64,000 bases of DNA from Amphibacillus marinus (GTDB lineage: Bacteria > Bacillota > Bacilli > Bacillales > Amphibacillaceae). The stretch spans positions 742,648-806,647 of the forward strand of contig NZ_FODJ01000001.1 of the NCBI RefSeq assembly GCF_900110345.1. The letters run 5' to 3'. Under the pieces are notes generated by a model that had not been told where the DNA came from, searched no databases, and worked only from the letters and a program-made list of their open reading frames with translations. Both the position numbers and the translations under genes were made by a program. This document shows, piece after piece, positions 18,594 to 28,340 of this stretch; within the stretch, counting starts at the first letter, position 1; each line of letters starts with the position of its first letter.

Positions 18594-20047
18594 CAACGTA
18601 CAATAAAATGATTTTTGAGGTCAGTCAACCAGGACGGATTGGCGTTGACCTGCCAACAAGTGATGTTGATCCAGTGACCTTAACAGATAAATTTCCAAGT
18701 CATTTACTCAGAGACAGTGAAGCCGAGCTCCCTGAGGTTTCAGAGCTTCAACTTATGCGTCACTATACAGCTCTATCAAATAAGAATTATGGTGTCGATA
18801 GTGGTTTTTATCCGTTAGGATCATGTACAATGAAGTACAATCCAAAGGTAAATGAAGACATAGCTCGTTTAGATGGCATTAGTCGCATTCATCCTTATCA
18901 GCCTGAAGAAACAGTTCAAGGTGCGCTTCAGCTTTTATATGAACTACAAGCAGACTTAGCCGAAATTACTGGTATGGATGAAGTCAGTCTCCAGCCCTCT
19001 GCTGGTGCGCAAGGCGAATGGACCGGATTGATGATTGCCAAGCACTACCATAAGCAAAATGGCCAAAATCGAACAAAGGTGTTAGTACCCGATTCTGCCC
19101 ATGGGACAAATCCAGCAACGGCAGCTATTGCTGGATTTGAAACAGTTACAATTCCATCAAATGAAGCTGGTTTAGTCGATCTTGCTGAACTTAAACAGCA
19201 TGTTAATGAAGAAACAGCCGCTTTAATGCTTACAAACCCAAATACACTTGGTTTATTTGAGAAGGATATTGTTGAGATTGCTCAGGTTGTCCACGAAGCT
19301 GGTGGTTTACTTTATTACGATGGGGCTAACGCCAACGCCATTCTTGGAAGAACAACACCAGGGAAAATGGGCTTTGATATTGTCCATTTAAATCTGCATA
19401 AAACATTTACCACACCACATGGTGGCGGTGGACCAGGTGCAGGTCCTGTTGGCGTTACCAAGGAGCTTGCACCATATCTACCGATTCCGCGAGTTGAGAA
19501 AAACGGTGACCAATACACGTTAAATACGAGTGAGAAGCTTTCAATTGGACGAGTAAAGGGCTATTATGGCAATTTTGGTATCCTAGCAAGAGCATACACG
19601 TATATTCGCACAATGGGGCCAGACGGCTTGTACCAAGTGTCGGAATCAGCCGTGCTTCATGCCAATTACTTAAAGAAACGCTTAGAACCTTATTATGCAA
19701 CACCGTACCCACAGGTTTGTAAGCATGAATTTGTCTTGTCCGGCTCAAAGCAGAAAAAGCTTGGTGTGCGTACATTAGATATTGCCAAGCGCTTACTTGA
19801 CTTTGGCTATCATCCGCCAACCATCTACTTCCCGTTAAATGTAGAAGAAGGCCTGATGATTGAACCAACCGAAACAGAAACAAAAGAAACATTAGACGCC
19901 TTTGCCGATACGATGATTGCAATTGCCAAAGAGGTTGAAAACGACCCGCAAATGGTATTAAATGCACCACATACCACGGTAATTGGTCGCTTAGATGAAA
20001 CAAAGGCTTCTCGAAAACCGATCTTACGTTATACTAAAGAGGACTAG
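18590..20047 (+). CDS. gcvPB: Glycine dehydrogenase (decarboxylating) subunit 2
   Basis: 485 aa, the PLP-binding half of the split P protein. The Schiff-base lysine is Lys271 in [28 protein letters not shown] and [12 protein letters not shown] are also characteristic. With GcvPA it decarboxylates glycine and loads the aminomethyl group on GcvH. No lpd gene follows, so the L protein must come from elsewhere in the genome. Confidence 0.97.
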   Translation: MTTYNKMIFEVSQPGRIGVDLPTSDVDPVTLTDKFPSHLLRDSEAELPEVSELQLMRHYTALSNKNYGVDSGFYPLGSCTMKYNPKVNEDIARLDGISRIHPYQPEETVQGALQLLYELQADLAEITGMDEVSLQPSAGAQGEWTGLMIAKHYHKQNGQNRTKVLVPDSAHGTNPATAAIAGFETVTIPSNEAGLVDLAELKQHVNEETAALMLTNPNTLGLFEKDIVEIAQVVHEAGGLLYYDGANANAILGRTTPGKMGFDIVHLNLHKTFTTPHGGGGPGAGPVGVTKELAPYLPIPRVEKNGDQYTLNTSEKLSIGRVKGYYGNFGILARAYTYIRTMGPDGLYQVSESAVLHANYLKKRLEPYYATPYPQVCKHEFVLSGSKQKKLGVRTLDIAKRLLDFGYHPPTIYFPLNVEEGLMIEPTETETKETLDAFADTMIAIAKEVENDPQMVLNAPHTTVIGRLDETKASRKPILRYTKED

Positions 20048-20063
20048 CTAAGGAGGAGATAAG

Positions 20064-20354
20064 GTGAATATATTATTGACAAAACCAGCACTTAACCAGT
20101 TAAAAATGATGCACTTTTCAGATTCGTATCTGCCTAGAATTGATGCACAGATTTCCGGTGGCTGTGGCATGGGTGTCCGTTATCTATTCACCTTTGATCA
20201 GCCAAGAAAGATTGATACCACCGTAACCATTGACAATATTCCGATTCAGATTGATTATACAACAAAACGCTATCTTGAAGATGAACAGGTCACGATTGAC
20301 TATCGCGATTGTTTCGAAGTGATTACAGCGCTTGATATTGGTGATTACTGCTAG
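20064..20354 (+). CDS. HesB/IscA-like iron-sulfur biosynthesis family protein
   Basis: 96 aa, 16 bases after gcvPB with its own AAGGAGG, so apparently the last gene of the gcv operon. The fold pattern is HesB-like (LTKPALNQLK, then GGCGMGVRY, then IDYTTKRYLED). The canonical A-type scaffold CxC near the C-terminus is missing; Cys at GGCG, DC and the last residue remain. This places it with YqkB/YneR-type divergent members. Its position beside a lipoate-dependent system could reflect supply of Fe-S to lipoyl synthase, but that is only an inference. Confidence 0.75.
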   Translation: MNILLTKPALNQLKMMHFSDSYLPRIDAQISGGCGMGVRYLFTFDQPRKIDTTVTIDNIPIQIDYTTKRYLEDEQVTIDYRDCFEVITALDIGDYC

Positions 20355-20407
20355 TCTGAAGTGGCTAATTCATTAATTTTTCTGACGTAAGCATTAATCT
20401 GGAGGGC

Positions 20408-20465
20408 GGTAATCGTTTCCTCGTTGACGCAAACAGCACTTGCGTTAATATGGAAAACGGTTATC
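20408..20465 (+). repeat. Long imperfect hairpin after the gcv operon
   Basis: Inner stem 20424-20432 with 20440-20448 (nine pairs including one G-U) and outer stem 20408-20420 with 20452-20465 (thirteen pairs, one bulge). It lies in the 200-base gap between the HesB-like gene and the convergent SDR gene. No T-run follows. Function unknown; possibly an mRNA 3' structure. Confidence 0.5.
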
Positions 20466-20502
20466 AATCCCACGTTAACGCCAACACAAATACTATTTAA
20501 AA

Positions 20503-20540
20503 AGCACGTTAGCATCATGGTTACCATGAACTAACGTGCT
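20503..20540. terminator. Intrinsic terminator between convergent genes
   Basis: Ten-bp stem AGCACGTTAG/CTAACGTGCT enclosing a second palindrome (CATGGTTACCATG). On the minus strand it is followed by TTTTTAAATAG, so it mainly serves the SDR gene. Confidence 0.75.
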
Positions 20541-20552
20541 CTTCTATTTAAT

Positions 20553-21203
20553 TTAAATTGACTGAATTGCTTCGGCAATTGGTGTTGTTCCACCAACGAC
20601 CTGAAATTCCTTGCCTATTGTACTGTCCTGCTTAAGCGTTTCTAAAATAACAAGAGCAATATCCTCGCGCGCAACTTCTCCCACCTCTACAGTGTTTGCC
20701 AAGGTCACTTGTCCTGTTCCTTCATCATTTGTAAGCATTCCTGGATGAATGATGGTATGGTCGAGATTAGTAGCACGTAACCACTCATCTGCATAATGCT
20801 TTGCCACGACGTAAGGGGCAAATGACTCTGGCGCTTCCTGAATAGCTGTTCGCGTCGTGTCAAATGAGCTAATCATGATATAGCGCTGTACTCCTGCTAC
20901 TTTAGCTGCTTCAATCGTTTTAACAGCCCCGTCCAGATCAACCATAATTGTTTTATCCTTACCTGTCTTTGGTCCTGATCCAGCTGTAAATACAATCGCA
21001 TCTACATCGTTAGCTGCCGCAGCAATTTGCTCTATTTCACCCTCTAGATCAACGAGCACTGTCTCAGCGCCCAGATTATTAAAATATGCGGCTTGCTCCT
21101 CTTTGCGAATCATTGCTTTGGCATGAATACTTTCCGTCTCTTGCATTAATTTCACTAAATGCTTGCCAATTTGTCCATTTGCACCAATGATTAAAACCTT
21201 CAT
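20553..21203 (-). CDS. NAD(P)-binding SDR-like oxidoreductase, YhfK-like
   Basis: 216 aa from ATG 21203. The N-terminus MKVLIIGANGQIGKHLV carries the atypical SDR dinucleotide motif GxxGxxG. VFTAGSG and YVVAKHYADEWLR complete the NmrA/SDR-a5 pattern. Length and sequence style fit B. subtilis YhfK (about 214 aa). A longer frame begins at 21248, but the added residues are not conserved-looking. Reaction unknown. Monocistronic with its own terminator. Confidence 0.82.
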   Translation of the reverse strand: MKVLIIGANGQIGKHLVKLMQETESIHAKAMIRKEEQAAYFNNLGAETVLVDLEGEIEQIAAAANDVDAIVFTAGSGPKTGKDKTIMVDLDGAVKTIEAAKVAGVQRYIMISSFDTTRTAIQEAPESFAPYVVAKHYADEWLRATNLDHTIIHPGMLTNDEGTGQVTLANTVEVGEVAREDIALVILETLKQDSTIGKEFQVVGGTTPIAEAIQSI

Positions 21204-21248
21204 GTCTCTTAAACATCCTCTCTTCCTTTTTATAGCTACTAGTGACAT

Positions 21249-21693
21249 CTATAACCATTCTATAGGCTACTCAAACATCCAAGCACTAATTAAGGGTTAA
21301 ATTAAGAAAAACATCTACTTATGAACATTTTAAACTACGTCACTGCTCCTGAGCAACATAAGTAGGCCATTGATAATAACTACAGAAAATCTATTGGCCA
21401 GTTGTTCATTGTCAGGGAAAATCGTTAACCCTCCCCTACTCCTGACCACGCATCTCATTAAATATCATTGAACGCAGATATTTTAGATGAATACTTTTAT
21501 TAAAGCAGATTATTACGATCCGGGCTATGAAGAGCCTGCTTCTTATGTTTATGATGAATGATAGCAACTAATGTTTTGATTATTTTCGCAAAAAAATAGT
21601 GCTTCTTTTCAGTAAAAGTTTTCAATACCTTAACTCTAGCTTAATACCTGCTCAAAGAACGACTGTTATAGTAAAAGTAGCATTAAATCAGTC
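21249..21693. other. Gene-free stretch
   Basis: About 445 bases of AT-rich sequence upstream of the glycosyltransferase gene. A 24-codon frame at 21487 lacks a ribosome binding site. A TGTTATAGT extended -10-like sequence at about 21662-21670 may be the glycosyltransferase promoter. Nothing else seen. Confidence 0.4.
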
Positions 21694-21711
21694 ATGAAAA
21701 GGAGTGCTGTT

Positions 21712-22884
21712 ATGAAAATCGCTATTTTTACTGATACTTTTGCACCTGAAGTTAATGGTGTCGCTGTAACATTGGAGCGCTACCTCACCTACTTAAAACG
21801 AAAAGGTATTAGCTATCGCCTGTTTGCACCATCTTCTGCTAAAGCTATCAGCACGGAGCCTGATGTGCAGCGCCTTACTAGTATTCCATTTTTACTTTAT
21901 CGCAATTGTCGATTTACGCTTCCTATCTACCCACACATAAAGAAAGAGCTAGATAAATTTAGACCAGATCTCATTCATATTGTCACACCATTTAACCTTG
22001 GCTTAATTGGCTTACATTATGGTAAAAGCCAAAATATTCCGATCGTTGCCTCCTATCATACCCATTTTGATCATTACTTAGATTATTATCGACTAAGCTA
22101 TTTTAAAAAATGGCTACAAAAGTATTTAGCATGGTTTCATCAACCCATTAGGCGGATTTATGTTCCCTCAGTGGAGACAAAGATGAAATTAACGGCCCAA
22201 CAGTTCCATCCGCAAATTGAAGTTTGGAGCCGTGGTGTTGATCATATTTACTTCACACCAAAAAAACGGCATCAAACCTTTATTAGAGAAAAATATCAAA
22301 TAACCGCTGAGACCATACTCTTATATGTCGGGCGCATTGCGCCAGAAAAAGAGATTGAGATTGTATTAAAGACGTTTGCCGCACTGCCAGATCAGGTTAG
22401 ACAACATACACATTTAATCATTGCTGGAGATGGTCCACTCCTCTCTCCTTTATCCAAGAAAAAAAAGAAAAATGTGACCTGGACTGGTTTCGTTAAAGGA
22501 GAGGCATTAGCAACCTTGTATGCATCAAGTGACATCTTTCTCTTTCCCTCATCAAGTGAGACCTTTGGTAATGTCGTGTTAGAAGCCATGGCATCGGGGT
22601 TACCGATTATTGGAGCGAACAGTGGCGGGGTTAAGAACCTTGTTCAAGATGGGGTTAACGGCTTCCTATGCGATGCAAAGCAAGTTGAGCAGTTTACCAA
22701 CAAAACGCTAATGTTAATTGAAAAGAAGTTACTACGTGCAGCAATGGCACAGTCAGCTCGAAACTTTGCTAAAGCTCAATCGTGGGATACTATTTTTAAC
22801 AACTTAATTAATAGTCTATATGATATTCAGTTTAACAGCAGGATTCGTGAGCTACACCCTATCCCAGATAGAATCATGACCTAA
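21712..22884 (+). CDS. Glycosyltransferase family 4 protein
   Basis: 390 aa, GT-B fold. The N-terminus MKIAIFTDTFAPEVNGVAVT and HTHFDHYLDYYRL are typical of GT4 mannosyl/glucosyl transferases that act on lipid acceptors. The donor-binding half has YVGRIAPEKEI, GDGPL and the E-x7-E motif region FPSSSETFGNVVLEAMASG. ATG 21712 is chosen from AAAGGAG (21698-21704); an earlier ATG at 21694 lies before that site. Probably cytoplasmic membrane-face glycolipid synthesis; acceptor unknown. Confidence 0.85.
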   Translation: MKIAIFTDTFAPEVNGVAVTLERYLTYLKRKGISYRLFAPSSAKAISTEPDVQRLTSIPFLLYRNCRFTLPIYPHIKKELDKFRPDLIHIVTPFNLGLIGLHYGKSQNIPIVASYHTHFDHYLDYYRLSYFKKWLQKYLAWFHQPIRRIYVPSVETKMKLTAQQFHPQIEVWSRGVDHIYFTPKKRHQTFIREKYQITAETILLYVGRIAPEKEIEIVLKTFAALPDQVRQHTHLIIAGDGPLLSPLSKKKKKNVTWTGFVKGEALATLYASSDIFLFPSSSETFGNVVLEAMASGLPIIGANSGGVKNLVQDGVNGFLCDAKQVEQFTNKTLMLIEKKLLRAAMAQSARNFAKAQSWDTIFNNLINSLYDIQFNSRIRELHPIPDRIMT

Positions 22885-22981
22885 TCGTTTGTCGATGCTA
22901 TTAGGTAAGTCAATTACTTTGACAATCTCACTTCTAAATGATACGATCACTTAAATTTAGTGAAAAACGAGGAGTGAAGGA

Positions 22982-23911
22982 ATGAGTCAGCCAAAAGTAT
23001 TTGTCTTACATGAAAACTTAGAGTGGACTGAACACTTGACCAAATGGCTAGACATAAAAGGTGTTCCTTACGAGCTGTGGGATCTAGCTAGTGGCAGCAT
23101 AAATATCGATAGTTCACCACCAATTGGTGTCTTTTATAATCGCATGTCAGCCTCCTCCCATACACGAGGGCATCGCTATGCGCCTGAATTCACCCAACAA
23201 GTCATTAAATGGCTAGAATTCTATCAACGCCCTGTCATAAATGGTACGGGTGCTATTGATCTTGAGATTAGTAAGGTTAAGCAATACTTGGCGCTGCAAC
23301 AGGCTAACATTCAAACACCTAAAACCGTTGCTGTCCTGGGACAAGAGCGCATTATTTCTGCGGCACAGGAGCTTAATTGTTATCCACTTATCACCAAGCA
23401 CAACCGTGCTGGCAAAGGTCTTGGAGTCCACTTGTTTGCTTCACAAGCAGAGCTAGCTGCATATGTTAACAGCCCATTATTTGAACCTTCAGTTGATGGC
23501 ATTACATTATTACAACAATACATTAAACCAATTGATGGGAAAATAAGACGTTCGGAATTCATTAATCAAAAATTTCTATATACGGTTTCTATTGATACAA
23601 CAGATGGGTTTCAATTATGCCCCGCCGATGAATGTACGATTGAAGATAGGCCGGAACAGCTTGAGAGCTCAACCAAATTTGAGATCACTCAGCCCCTTCC
23701 AAGCAACCAGCAGCAAAGCTATCAAACTTTTTTAAATCAAGCTAATATTGATGTAGCTGCCATTGAATGGGTCGAGGATAGTAATCATCAAATTTATGTT
23801 TATGATGTCAATACCAACACAAATTATAATTCTAGTGCCGAAGAAGCGGCAGGTATGTTTGCACATGAGTACTTGGCTGAATACTTGCACGAGAAACTAA
23901 AAGCAATTTAA
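22982..23911 (+). CDS. ATP-grasp ligase, RimK-like
   Basis: 309 aa. After an N-terminal pre-ATP-grasp domain (with NRMSASSHTRGH), the ATP-grasp domain shows the lysine loop PLITKHNRAGKGLGVHLF (about 138-155) and the metal-binding EW...YVYDVNTNTNYN near the C-terminus. ATP-grasp enzymes of this group join a carboxylate to an amine via an acyl phosphate. The substrate is not evident. Strong GAGGAGTGAAGGA precedes the ATG; a terminator follows directly. Confidence 0.82.
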   Translation: MSQPKVFVLHENLEWTEHLTKWLDIKGVPYELWDLASGSINIDSSPPIGVFYNRMSASSHTRGHRYAPEFTQQVIKWLEFYQRPVINGTGAIDLEISKVKQYLALQQANIQTPKTVAVLGQERIISAAQELNCYPLITKHNRAGKGLGVHLFASQAELAAYVNSPLFEPSVDGITLLQQYIKPIDGKIRRSEFINQKFLYTVSIDTTDGFQLCPADECTIEDRPEQLESSTKFEITQPLPSNQQQSYQTFLNQANIDVAAIEWVEDSNHQIYVYDVNTNTNYNSSAEEAAGMFAHEYLAEYLHEKLKAI

Positions 23912-23917
23912 GTTCCT

Positions 23918-23965
23918 CCCTCGATTAGAGCAAATAATCATTTGCTCTAATCGAGGGATTTTTTT
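23918..23965 (+). terminator. Intrinsic terminator
   Basis: A perfect 17-bp stem (23918-23934 with 23941-23957) and a run of eight T, seven bases after the ATP-grasp gene. Confidence 0.93.
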
Positions 23966-24036
23966 TCTGCATGTGTCGCTTACTATTATTTTGGGTATAG
24001 TTTATGGCGAGTACAAAAATAAAAGGAGTCTTGCCC

Positions 24037-24720
24037 TTGAAGAAAAGAGAAAAAGCAGTAAATCCATACGTTATTATCGCCTTCTTCTTTTGTTTTGTCA
24101 TTTTTCTAGGTGGCTATCTCATTACCAATTATTCACTCCAACAATTAAAGGTGACTAGCTATGAAACTGTTAACTATCAGATAACAACAAAATTAGGCAT
24201 TCAAGCTGAGCTTTTCCTATTAGCAAAAGCAGATGCTATCTTTCAAAATTTAATGCATAAAGAATGGTCCCAATTAGCAAGCAAACCTCATTATGACAAG
24301 GGGCTAATTTACTCCCCGTTTGCAAATATCGGGGCTGAAGATGATCTTTTTTTTAGTGTTAAAGATATTGAGGACTTTAATAATAATGAAAAAGAATATC
24401 GATGGTCTTGGGATCAAAGCGGACGTGAATATTTTGCTACCCCGAATGAATGGGTTGATGAATTCTTAGCCGTACATAAATTTAATCCAGATTATCAACT
24501 TACCTATGATCAAATTAGTTATAATGATTCCATTGTCGACGGGGGCGGTAGTCAACCCAATACCATTCCCGAAGTTTTTCCTGATGCTATATACATTGAG
24601 TACTATCATGAACCAGATGAAGATGACTGGCATTACTGGCAAGCACTTCGCTTCGTCTTCGAACAGATTAATGATGAATGGTACCTCATTGCAATTGTTC
24701 GTGGTGCACACAACCCTTAA
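24037..24720 (+). CDS. Hypothetical membrane-anchored protein
   Basis: 227 aa with TTG start at 24037, 8 nt after AAAAGGAG. An earlier ATG at 24004 has no ribosome binding site. One N-terminal transmembrane segment (about 12-34) is preceded by KKREK, so the remaining 190 residues should lie outside the cell. That part is acidic and aromatic-rich with no domain I recognise, ending in a W.YWQALRF..EQINDEWYLIAIV strand pattern reminiscent of cystatin/NTF2-like secreted domains. Flanked by terminators on both sides, so a single-gene unit. Confidence 0.7.
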   Translation: MKKREKAVNPYVIIAFFFCFVIFLGGYLITNYSLQQLKVTSYETVNYQITTKLGIQAELFLLAKADAIFQNLMHKEWSQLASKPHYDKGLIYSPFANIGAEDDLFFSVKDIEDFNNNEKEYRWSWDQSGREYFATPNEWVDEFLAVHKFNPDYQLTYDQISYNDSIVDGGGSQPNTIPEVFPDAIYIEYYHEPDEDDWHYWQALRFVFEQINDEWYLIAIVRGAHNP

Positions 24721-24725
24721 ATAAA

Positions 24726-24766
24726 AACAAGCTCTCATTGAACCTCTACTTCAATAAGAGCTTGTT
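24726..24766. terminator. Bidirectional terminator
   Basis: A 17-bp stem (24726-24742 with 24750-24766) between the convergent hypothetical gene and the GNAT gene. Confidence 0.75.
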
Positions 24767-24777
24767 AATTTACTAGG

Positions 24778-25599
24778 TTAAAGTTCAAATTCATACCCAT
24801 AATAAGTATACTGCAACTGAAAACCAAGCCGTTGCGCCAATTTATTTGAGGGGACATTCTCCGCCATACAGTCCCAAACAAGGCACACTCCCCTAACAGC
24901 CGCTGCTTGAGCAAAAGCTGTAGCAATCTGAAGCGCAAGCCTTTTGCCCCGATATGGCTCAATGGTTTCAATCCCAATTGCGTGCGTGTTATGGAAGACA
25001 AACCCTGAATAACAGATGCTCACAATTTCATTGTTATAGATGATGACAAATGCCATACCGTGCTCAAAAAATTGTGCTAAGCTCCCCCAAAACTCACTTA
25101 AACAATCTTGGAGAAAAGCAATGTTAGTTAGATCAACTCGGTTTAAAAAATCTTTAGTTACCTCGACTAATTCGTAGTTATCATCAAGATCAAGCATCAA
25201 TGCATCAAGTGAGTTATTTTCTGGAAGTTGATACAAATTTTGCTTCCAAGAGCTTAAGCTACGGTCTGAGAATAGTTTCTCGATCGTAGTAAACCAGTCT
25301 AGGCTATTACCGATGCATTCAAAATAATCCAACTTTAGTGCCTTCAACTCTGGAACTAGTTTTTGTTCAATGTAGTTTTTTGCAGCACTGTTAAAAACAG
25401 GATCATTTGCATAACCAACAAAAATAAAACCATCATTATTGGCTGGCCAAATCAAAGCAGATCGCGGATTATTTGAATCTAAAACAAATATCCGTCCAGG
25501 ATTATTACCAGTCACAATCGCTTTCTCTTCAATATGATTACTTTGACTAACAAGCTCAGTTAAACATTCAAACTTCGATCTGTCTAGTTCCATTAACAT
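24778..25599 (-). CDS. GNAT family N-acetyltransferase (GNAT_acetyltr_2-like)
   Basis: 273 aa. The C-terminal GNAT core has IVSICYSGFV (strand 4), then IETIEPYRGKRLALQIATAF, the acetyl-CoA pyrophosphate loop, and NVPSNKLAQRLGFQ. The N-terminal half is the longer domain seen in PF12746-type members. The start is ATG 25599 after AAAAGGGG; a TTG three bases earlier is unlikely. A frameshifted relative lies at 12364-13105. Substrate unknown. Confidence 0.82.
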   Translation of the reverse strand: MLMELDRSKFECLTELVSQSNHIEEKAIVTGNNPGRIFVLDSNNPRSALIWPANNDGFIFVGYANDPVFNSAAKNYIEQKLVPELKALKLDYFECIGNSLDWFTTIEKLFSDRSLSSWKQNLYQLPENNSLDALMLDLDDNYELVEVTKDFLNRVDLTNIAFLQDCLSEFWGSLAQFFEHGMAFVIIYNNEIVSICYSGFVFHNTHAIGIETIEPYRGKRLALQIATAFAQAAAVRGVCLVWDCMAENVPSNKLAQRLGFQLQYTYYGYEFEL

Positions 25600-25854
25600 C
25601 AATTTTTCCCCTTTTCGCAGATTAACTAACTGTATGCCCCCAGTTCAAGGATACGAGGAAAATCCAAGTGCGGTGGGGGATCAACAGTCAATAAAAGTCC
25701 AATTCATTCAGAGACCGCACTTTGGTCATAACTTTAGGCGCAAATGCTTTCGATGGGGCGAGTAACCGCAGTCCCATGCCTGTGGTGACAACACTCAGTG
25801 TAGGATAAAAACACACACTGCTTAAAGATTCACTTTATCTTTAGCCTGACCAAC

Positions 25855-26115
25855 CTAATTACTCTTAACTAACAAATTAACCGCTTCTTTAATAAGCTCA
25901 CTACTATCTTGGCCCGTTTCAACACTATCTCTGACACACTGCTCTAAATTTATACTGACAATTAACGCAATCGCACGATCAATCGCGGTGCGGGAGGCCG
26001 ATAATTGGGTGATCACATCACGACAATCCTTATTTTGCTCAATCATTGTGAGCACACCTTTTATTTGACCCTCTGCTCGCTTCAAACGATTAACAATACG
26101 TTTATCATAATCCAT
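25855..26115 (-). CDS. cstR: CstR-type persulfide-sensing repressor (CsoR/DUF156 family)
   Basis: 86 aa all-helical repressor. It keeps Cys31 and Cys60, but the Cu(I)-binding His of CsoR (four residues before the second Cys) is Asn56. This is the distinction between persulfide-sensing CstR and copper-sensing CsoR. Per- and polysulfides crosslink the cysteines across the dimer and release DNA. It is the last gene downstream of a glutaredoxin, rhodanese and CoA-disulfide reductase-rhodanese, the typical CstR regulon, and a CstR-like operator lies at their common promoter. TTAGAGGTTAG-rich DNA separates it from the reductase gene. Confidence 0.85.
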   Translation of the reverse strand: MDYDKRIVNRLKRAEGQIKGVLTMIEQNKDCRDVITQLSASRTAIDRAIALIVSINLEQCVRDSVETGQDSSELIKEAVNLLVKSN

Positions 26116-26184
26116 TCATGTATACTCCCTCACCTTTAATTGTCGTCAGTGAATGTTAGAGGTTAGATACTACCAGCCTCTATT

Positions 26185-27879
26185 TTATTTAAAATTGTAC
26201 TTGGTAACAATCGGCTCACGCCCGGTATGTTGATCAGTAAAATATTCATACAGATTAATGCCCAAATATGAACCTGCGATATTGTAAACATCCTGATAAC
26301 CTAAATGTAACAAAGCCATAACCATATTGTAGCTACGTTGGCCAGATCGACAATGGACATAGATTGGTTCTGTTTTCGGTATCTCGTCAAGTCTCGTTCT
26401 AAATTCACTTAAAGGTATGTTTATCGCATTAATCAGATGGCCTGACCTAAACTCTCCCTCTTCGCGAGCATCAATAATAAAAGCATTTTTCTCCACAAGT
26501 GATCTTACCTCGGATACTTTTACCTCTTGATAGTAACCATGGAGAAGGTTTAAGCTAACTAAAGCAGCGTGGTTAACAACATCCTTTGCTGTACCGAGCA
26601 TAGGTGAGTAGCTAAGCTCAAGATCCTTTAAATCCTCAAGTGTCCCATTCATTGAGATCATCGTGGCGATCACATCAATCCGTTTATCAACATTACCTTT
26701 ACCAATCGCTTGAGCACCAAGAATTCTTCCCGTTGGTTTTTCAAAAATCAGTTTAAAGTGCATGGGCGCACTATTGGGCATCAAACCGACCTTATCCGGT
26801 GGAATAAGATAACTATAATCATAACTTATCCCCGCCGCTTCAACCTGACGAACATTTAGCCCGGTCGAAGCCGCATTTAAGTCAAATAAGTGAAGTGAAG
26901 ATGAACCAATCACCCCTTGATGACGGCTGGGAATACCATAAATATGATCTGCCGCCGCTCGTGCTTGTTTTTGTGCTGGCCCTGCTAACGATAATCGAAC
27001 AGGTTTATGCAGTAATTTATGATAAACCTCAATCGCATCGCCAACCGCATAAATATTAGAATCATTCGTTAAATAATTATGATCAACTTTTATTGCACCT
27101 GTTTGACCAAGCGCAAGTCCTGCTTCACTTGCGAGAGAAGTCTCTGGACTAACTCCCATTGCTAAAATTACAGCTTGGGTCGAAATCTCCTTTCCAGATT
27201 GGGTCATAATCGAGCTGTCGTTAATCTTTGCTAAGCCGTCACCTAATACCAGTTTTACACCCTGATCATGCATTTCTTTATGTAAGATCTGTGCCATATC
27301 ATGGTCAAAGGACTTCATAATTTGCTCGGAAAATTCAACTAAAGTAACATGATAGCCAGCCAATTGTAAATTCTCAGCGACCTCAACACCGATAAAGCCA
27401 CCACCAACAACAGTAATATCCTTTAACTCATTCGTGTAAATATATTTATGAATCCGGTCTATATCAACAACATTACGAACAGTAAAAACATGGGGAAGCT
27501 CAACTCCCGGTAAATTTGGCCGTACGGGCGCGGCACCTGGCGAAAGAACTAATTGGTCATAGCTCTCTTGATAGCTCTTTCCACTGGTCAATTCAGACAC
27601 GGTCACGGTTTTTTGGTTACGGTTAATTTTAGTAACTTCTTGACCAACTCTAGCTTCAATATTATATCGTTTTCTAAACATATCTGGAGACATCAGGATC
27701 AGCTTGTCACTGTTTTCAACAATACCACTTAAATGATAGGGTAACGCACAATTTGAAAAAGAAACATGAGGCCCTTTCTCAAACATGATGATGTCGGCAT
27801 GCTCATCCAATCTTCTAAGTCTGGCCGCGACGGATGCCCCACCAGCAACGCCACCAACAATTACAATTTTCTTGCTCAT
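26185..27879 (-). CDS. CoA-disulfide reductase with C-terminal rhodanese domain (NADH persulfide reductase type)
   Basis: 564 aa flavoprotein. N-terminal FAD motif VGGVAGGASVAARLRR, single redox Cys44 in FSNCALPYH, NAD motif VVGGGFIGVEVAE (about 156) and FAD motif YAVGDA (about 279). From about 460 to the end is a rhodanese domain with active Cys510 in VHCRSGQRS. CoADR-rhodanese fusions reduce CoA disulfides and CoA or protein persulfides with NADH. The gene starts 12 bases after the rhodanese gene, with AAGGGGGG as ribosome binding site. Confidence 0.93.
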   Translation of the reverse strand: MSKKIVIVGGVAGGASVAARLRRLDEHADIIMFEKGPHVSFSNCALPYHLSGIVENSDKLILMSPDMFRKRYNIEARVGQEVTKINRNQKTVTVSELTSGKSYQESYDQLVLSPGAAPVRPNLPGVELPHVFTVRNVVDIDRIHKYIYTNELKDITVVGGGFIGVEVAENLQLAGYHVTLVEFSEQIMKSFDHDMAQILHKEMHDQGVKLVLGDGLAKINDSSIMTQSGKEISTQAVILAMGVSPETSLASEAGLALGQTGAIKVDHNYLTNDSNIYAVGDAIEVYHKLLHKPVRLSLAGPAQKQARAAADHIYGIPSRHQGVIGSSSLHLFDLNAASTGLNVRQVEAAGISYDYSYLIPPDKVGLMPNSAPMHFKLIFEKPTGRILGAQAIGKGNVDKRIDVIATMISMNGTLEDLKDLELSYSPMLGTAKDVVNHAALVSLNLLHGYYQEVKVSEVRSLVEKNAFIIDAREEGEFRSGHLINAINIPLSEFRTRLDEIPKTEPIYVHCRSGQRSYNMVMALLHLGYQDVYNIAGSYLGINLYEYFTDQHTGREPIVTKYNFK

Positions 27880-27891
27880 TAATTGCCCCCC

Positions 27892-28188
27892 TTAAGCTGT
27901 TTCGCCTTGCCATGCAAGCATGCCATCCTCAATATTTGTTGTTTCAAAACCTTGATCTGCTAAGAAGTGACAAACTGCTGCACTTCTACTTCCTGATAAA
28001 CAAATGATATAATAATGTTCATTCTTATTTAAATCAGCAATAGCATTAGGAATTTGGCCCATCGCAATGTGCTGTGCCTGAGCAATTTTACCTTCTGCAA
28101 CTTCATCTGCTTCACGCACATCAATAATATTCAATGTCTCTCTATTCATTATTCGGTCATATAATTCCTTTGCAGTCATACTTTCCAT
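27892..28188 (-). CDS. Single-domain rhodanese sulfurtransferase
   Basis: 98 aa rhodanese domain with active loop CLSGSRS (Cys63) and DVREADEVAEGKI in the first half. It carries persulfide sulfur between thiols. AGAAGGAGTG precedes its ATG. The gap to the glutaredoxin gene is about 150 bases without a clear terminator, so it is probably part of the same transcript. Confidence 0.92.
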   Translation of the reverse strand: MESMTAKELYDRIMNRETLNIIDVREADEVAEGKIAQAQHIAMGQIPNAIADLNKNEHYYIICLSGSRSAAVCHFLADQGFETTNIEDGMLAWQGETA

Positions 28189-28340
28189 TGTTCAATCACT
28201 CCTTCTAGTTAGCTATCTGTTAGCGGATTTTAAATTTTCTTAAGCTTTAGCTGGCTTAAAGCATATTTAACAAACAAATTGCTTTTAGTCATTTCACCAG
28301 CATTATGTCAGTTTATTAACTTCAAAACAGTTTGGGGGTG

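Noticed and set aside
19455..20003. 182-codon open frame on the minus strand inside gcvPB
   Set aside because: Shadow of a highly conserved gene; composition follows gcvPB codons.
21487..21561. 24-codon frame in the gap before the glycosyltransferase
   Set aside because: No ribosome binding site, promoter or recognisable family.
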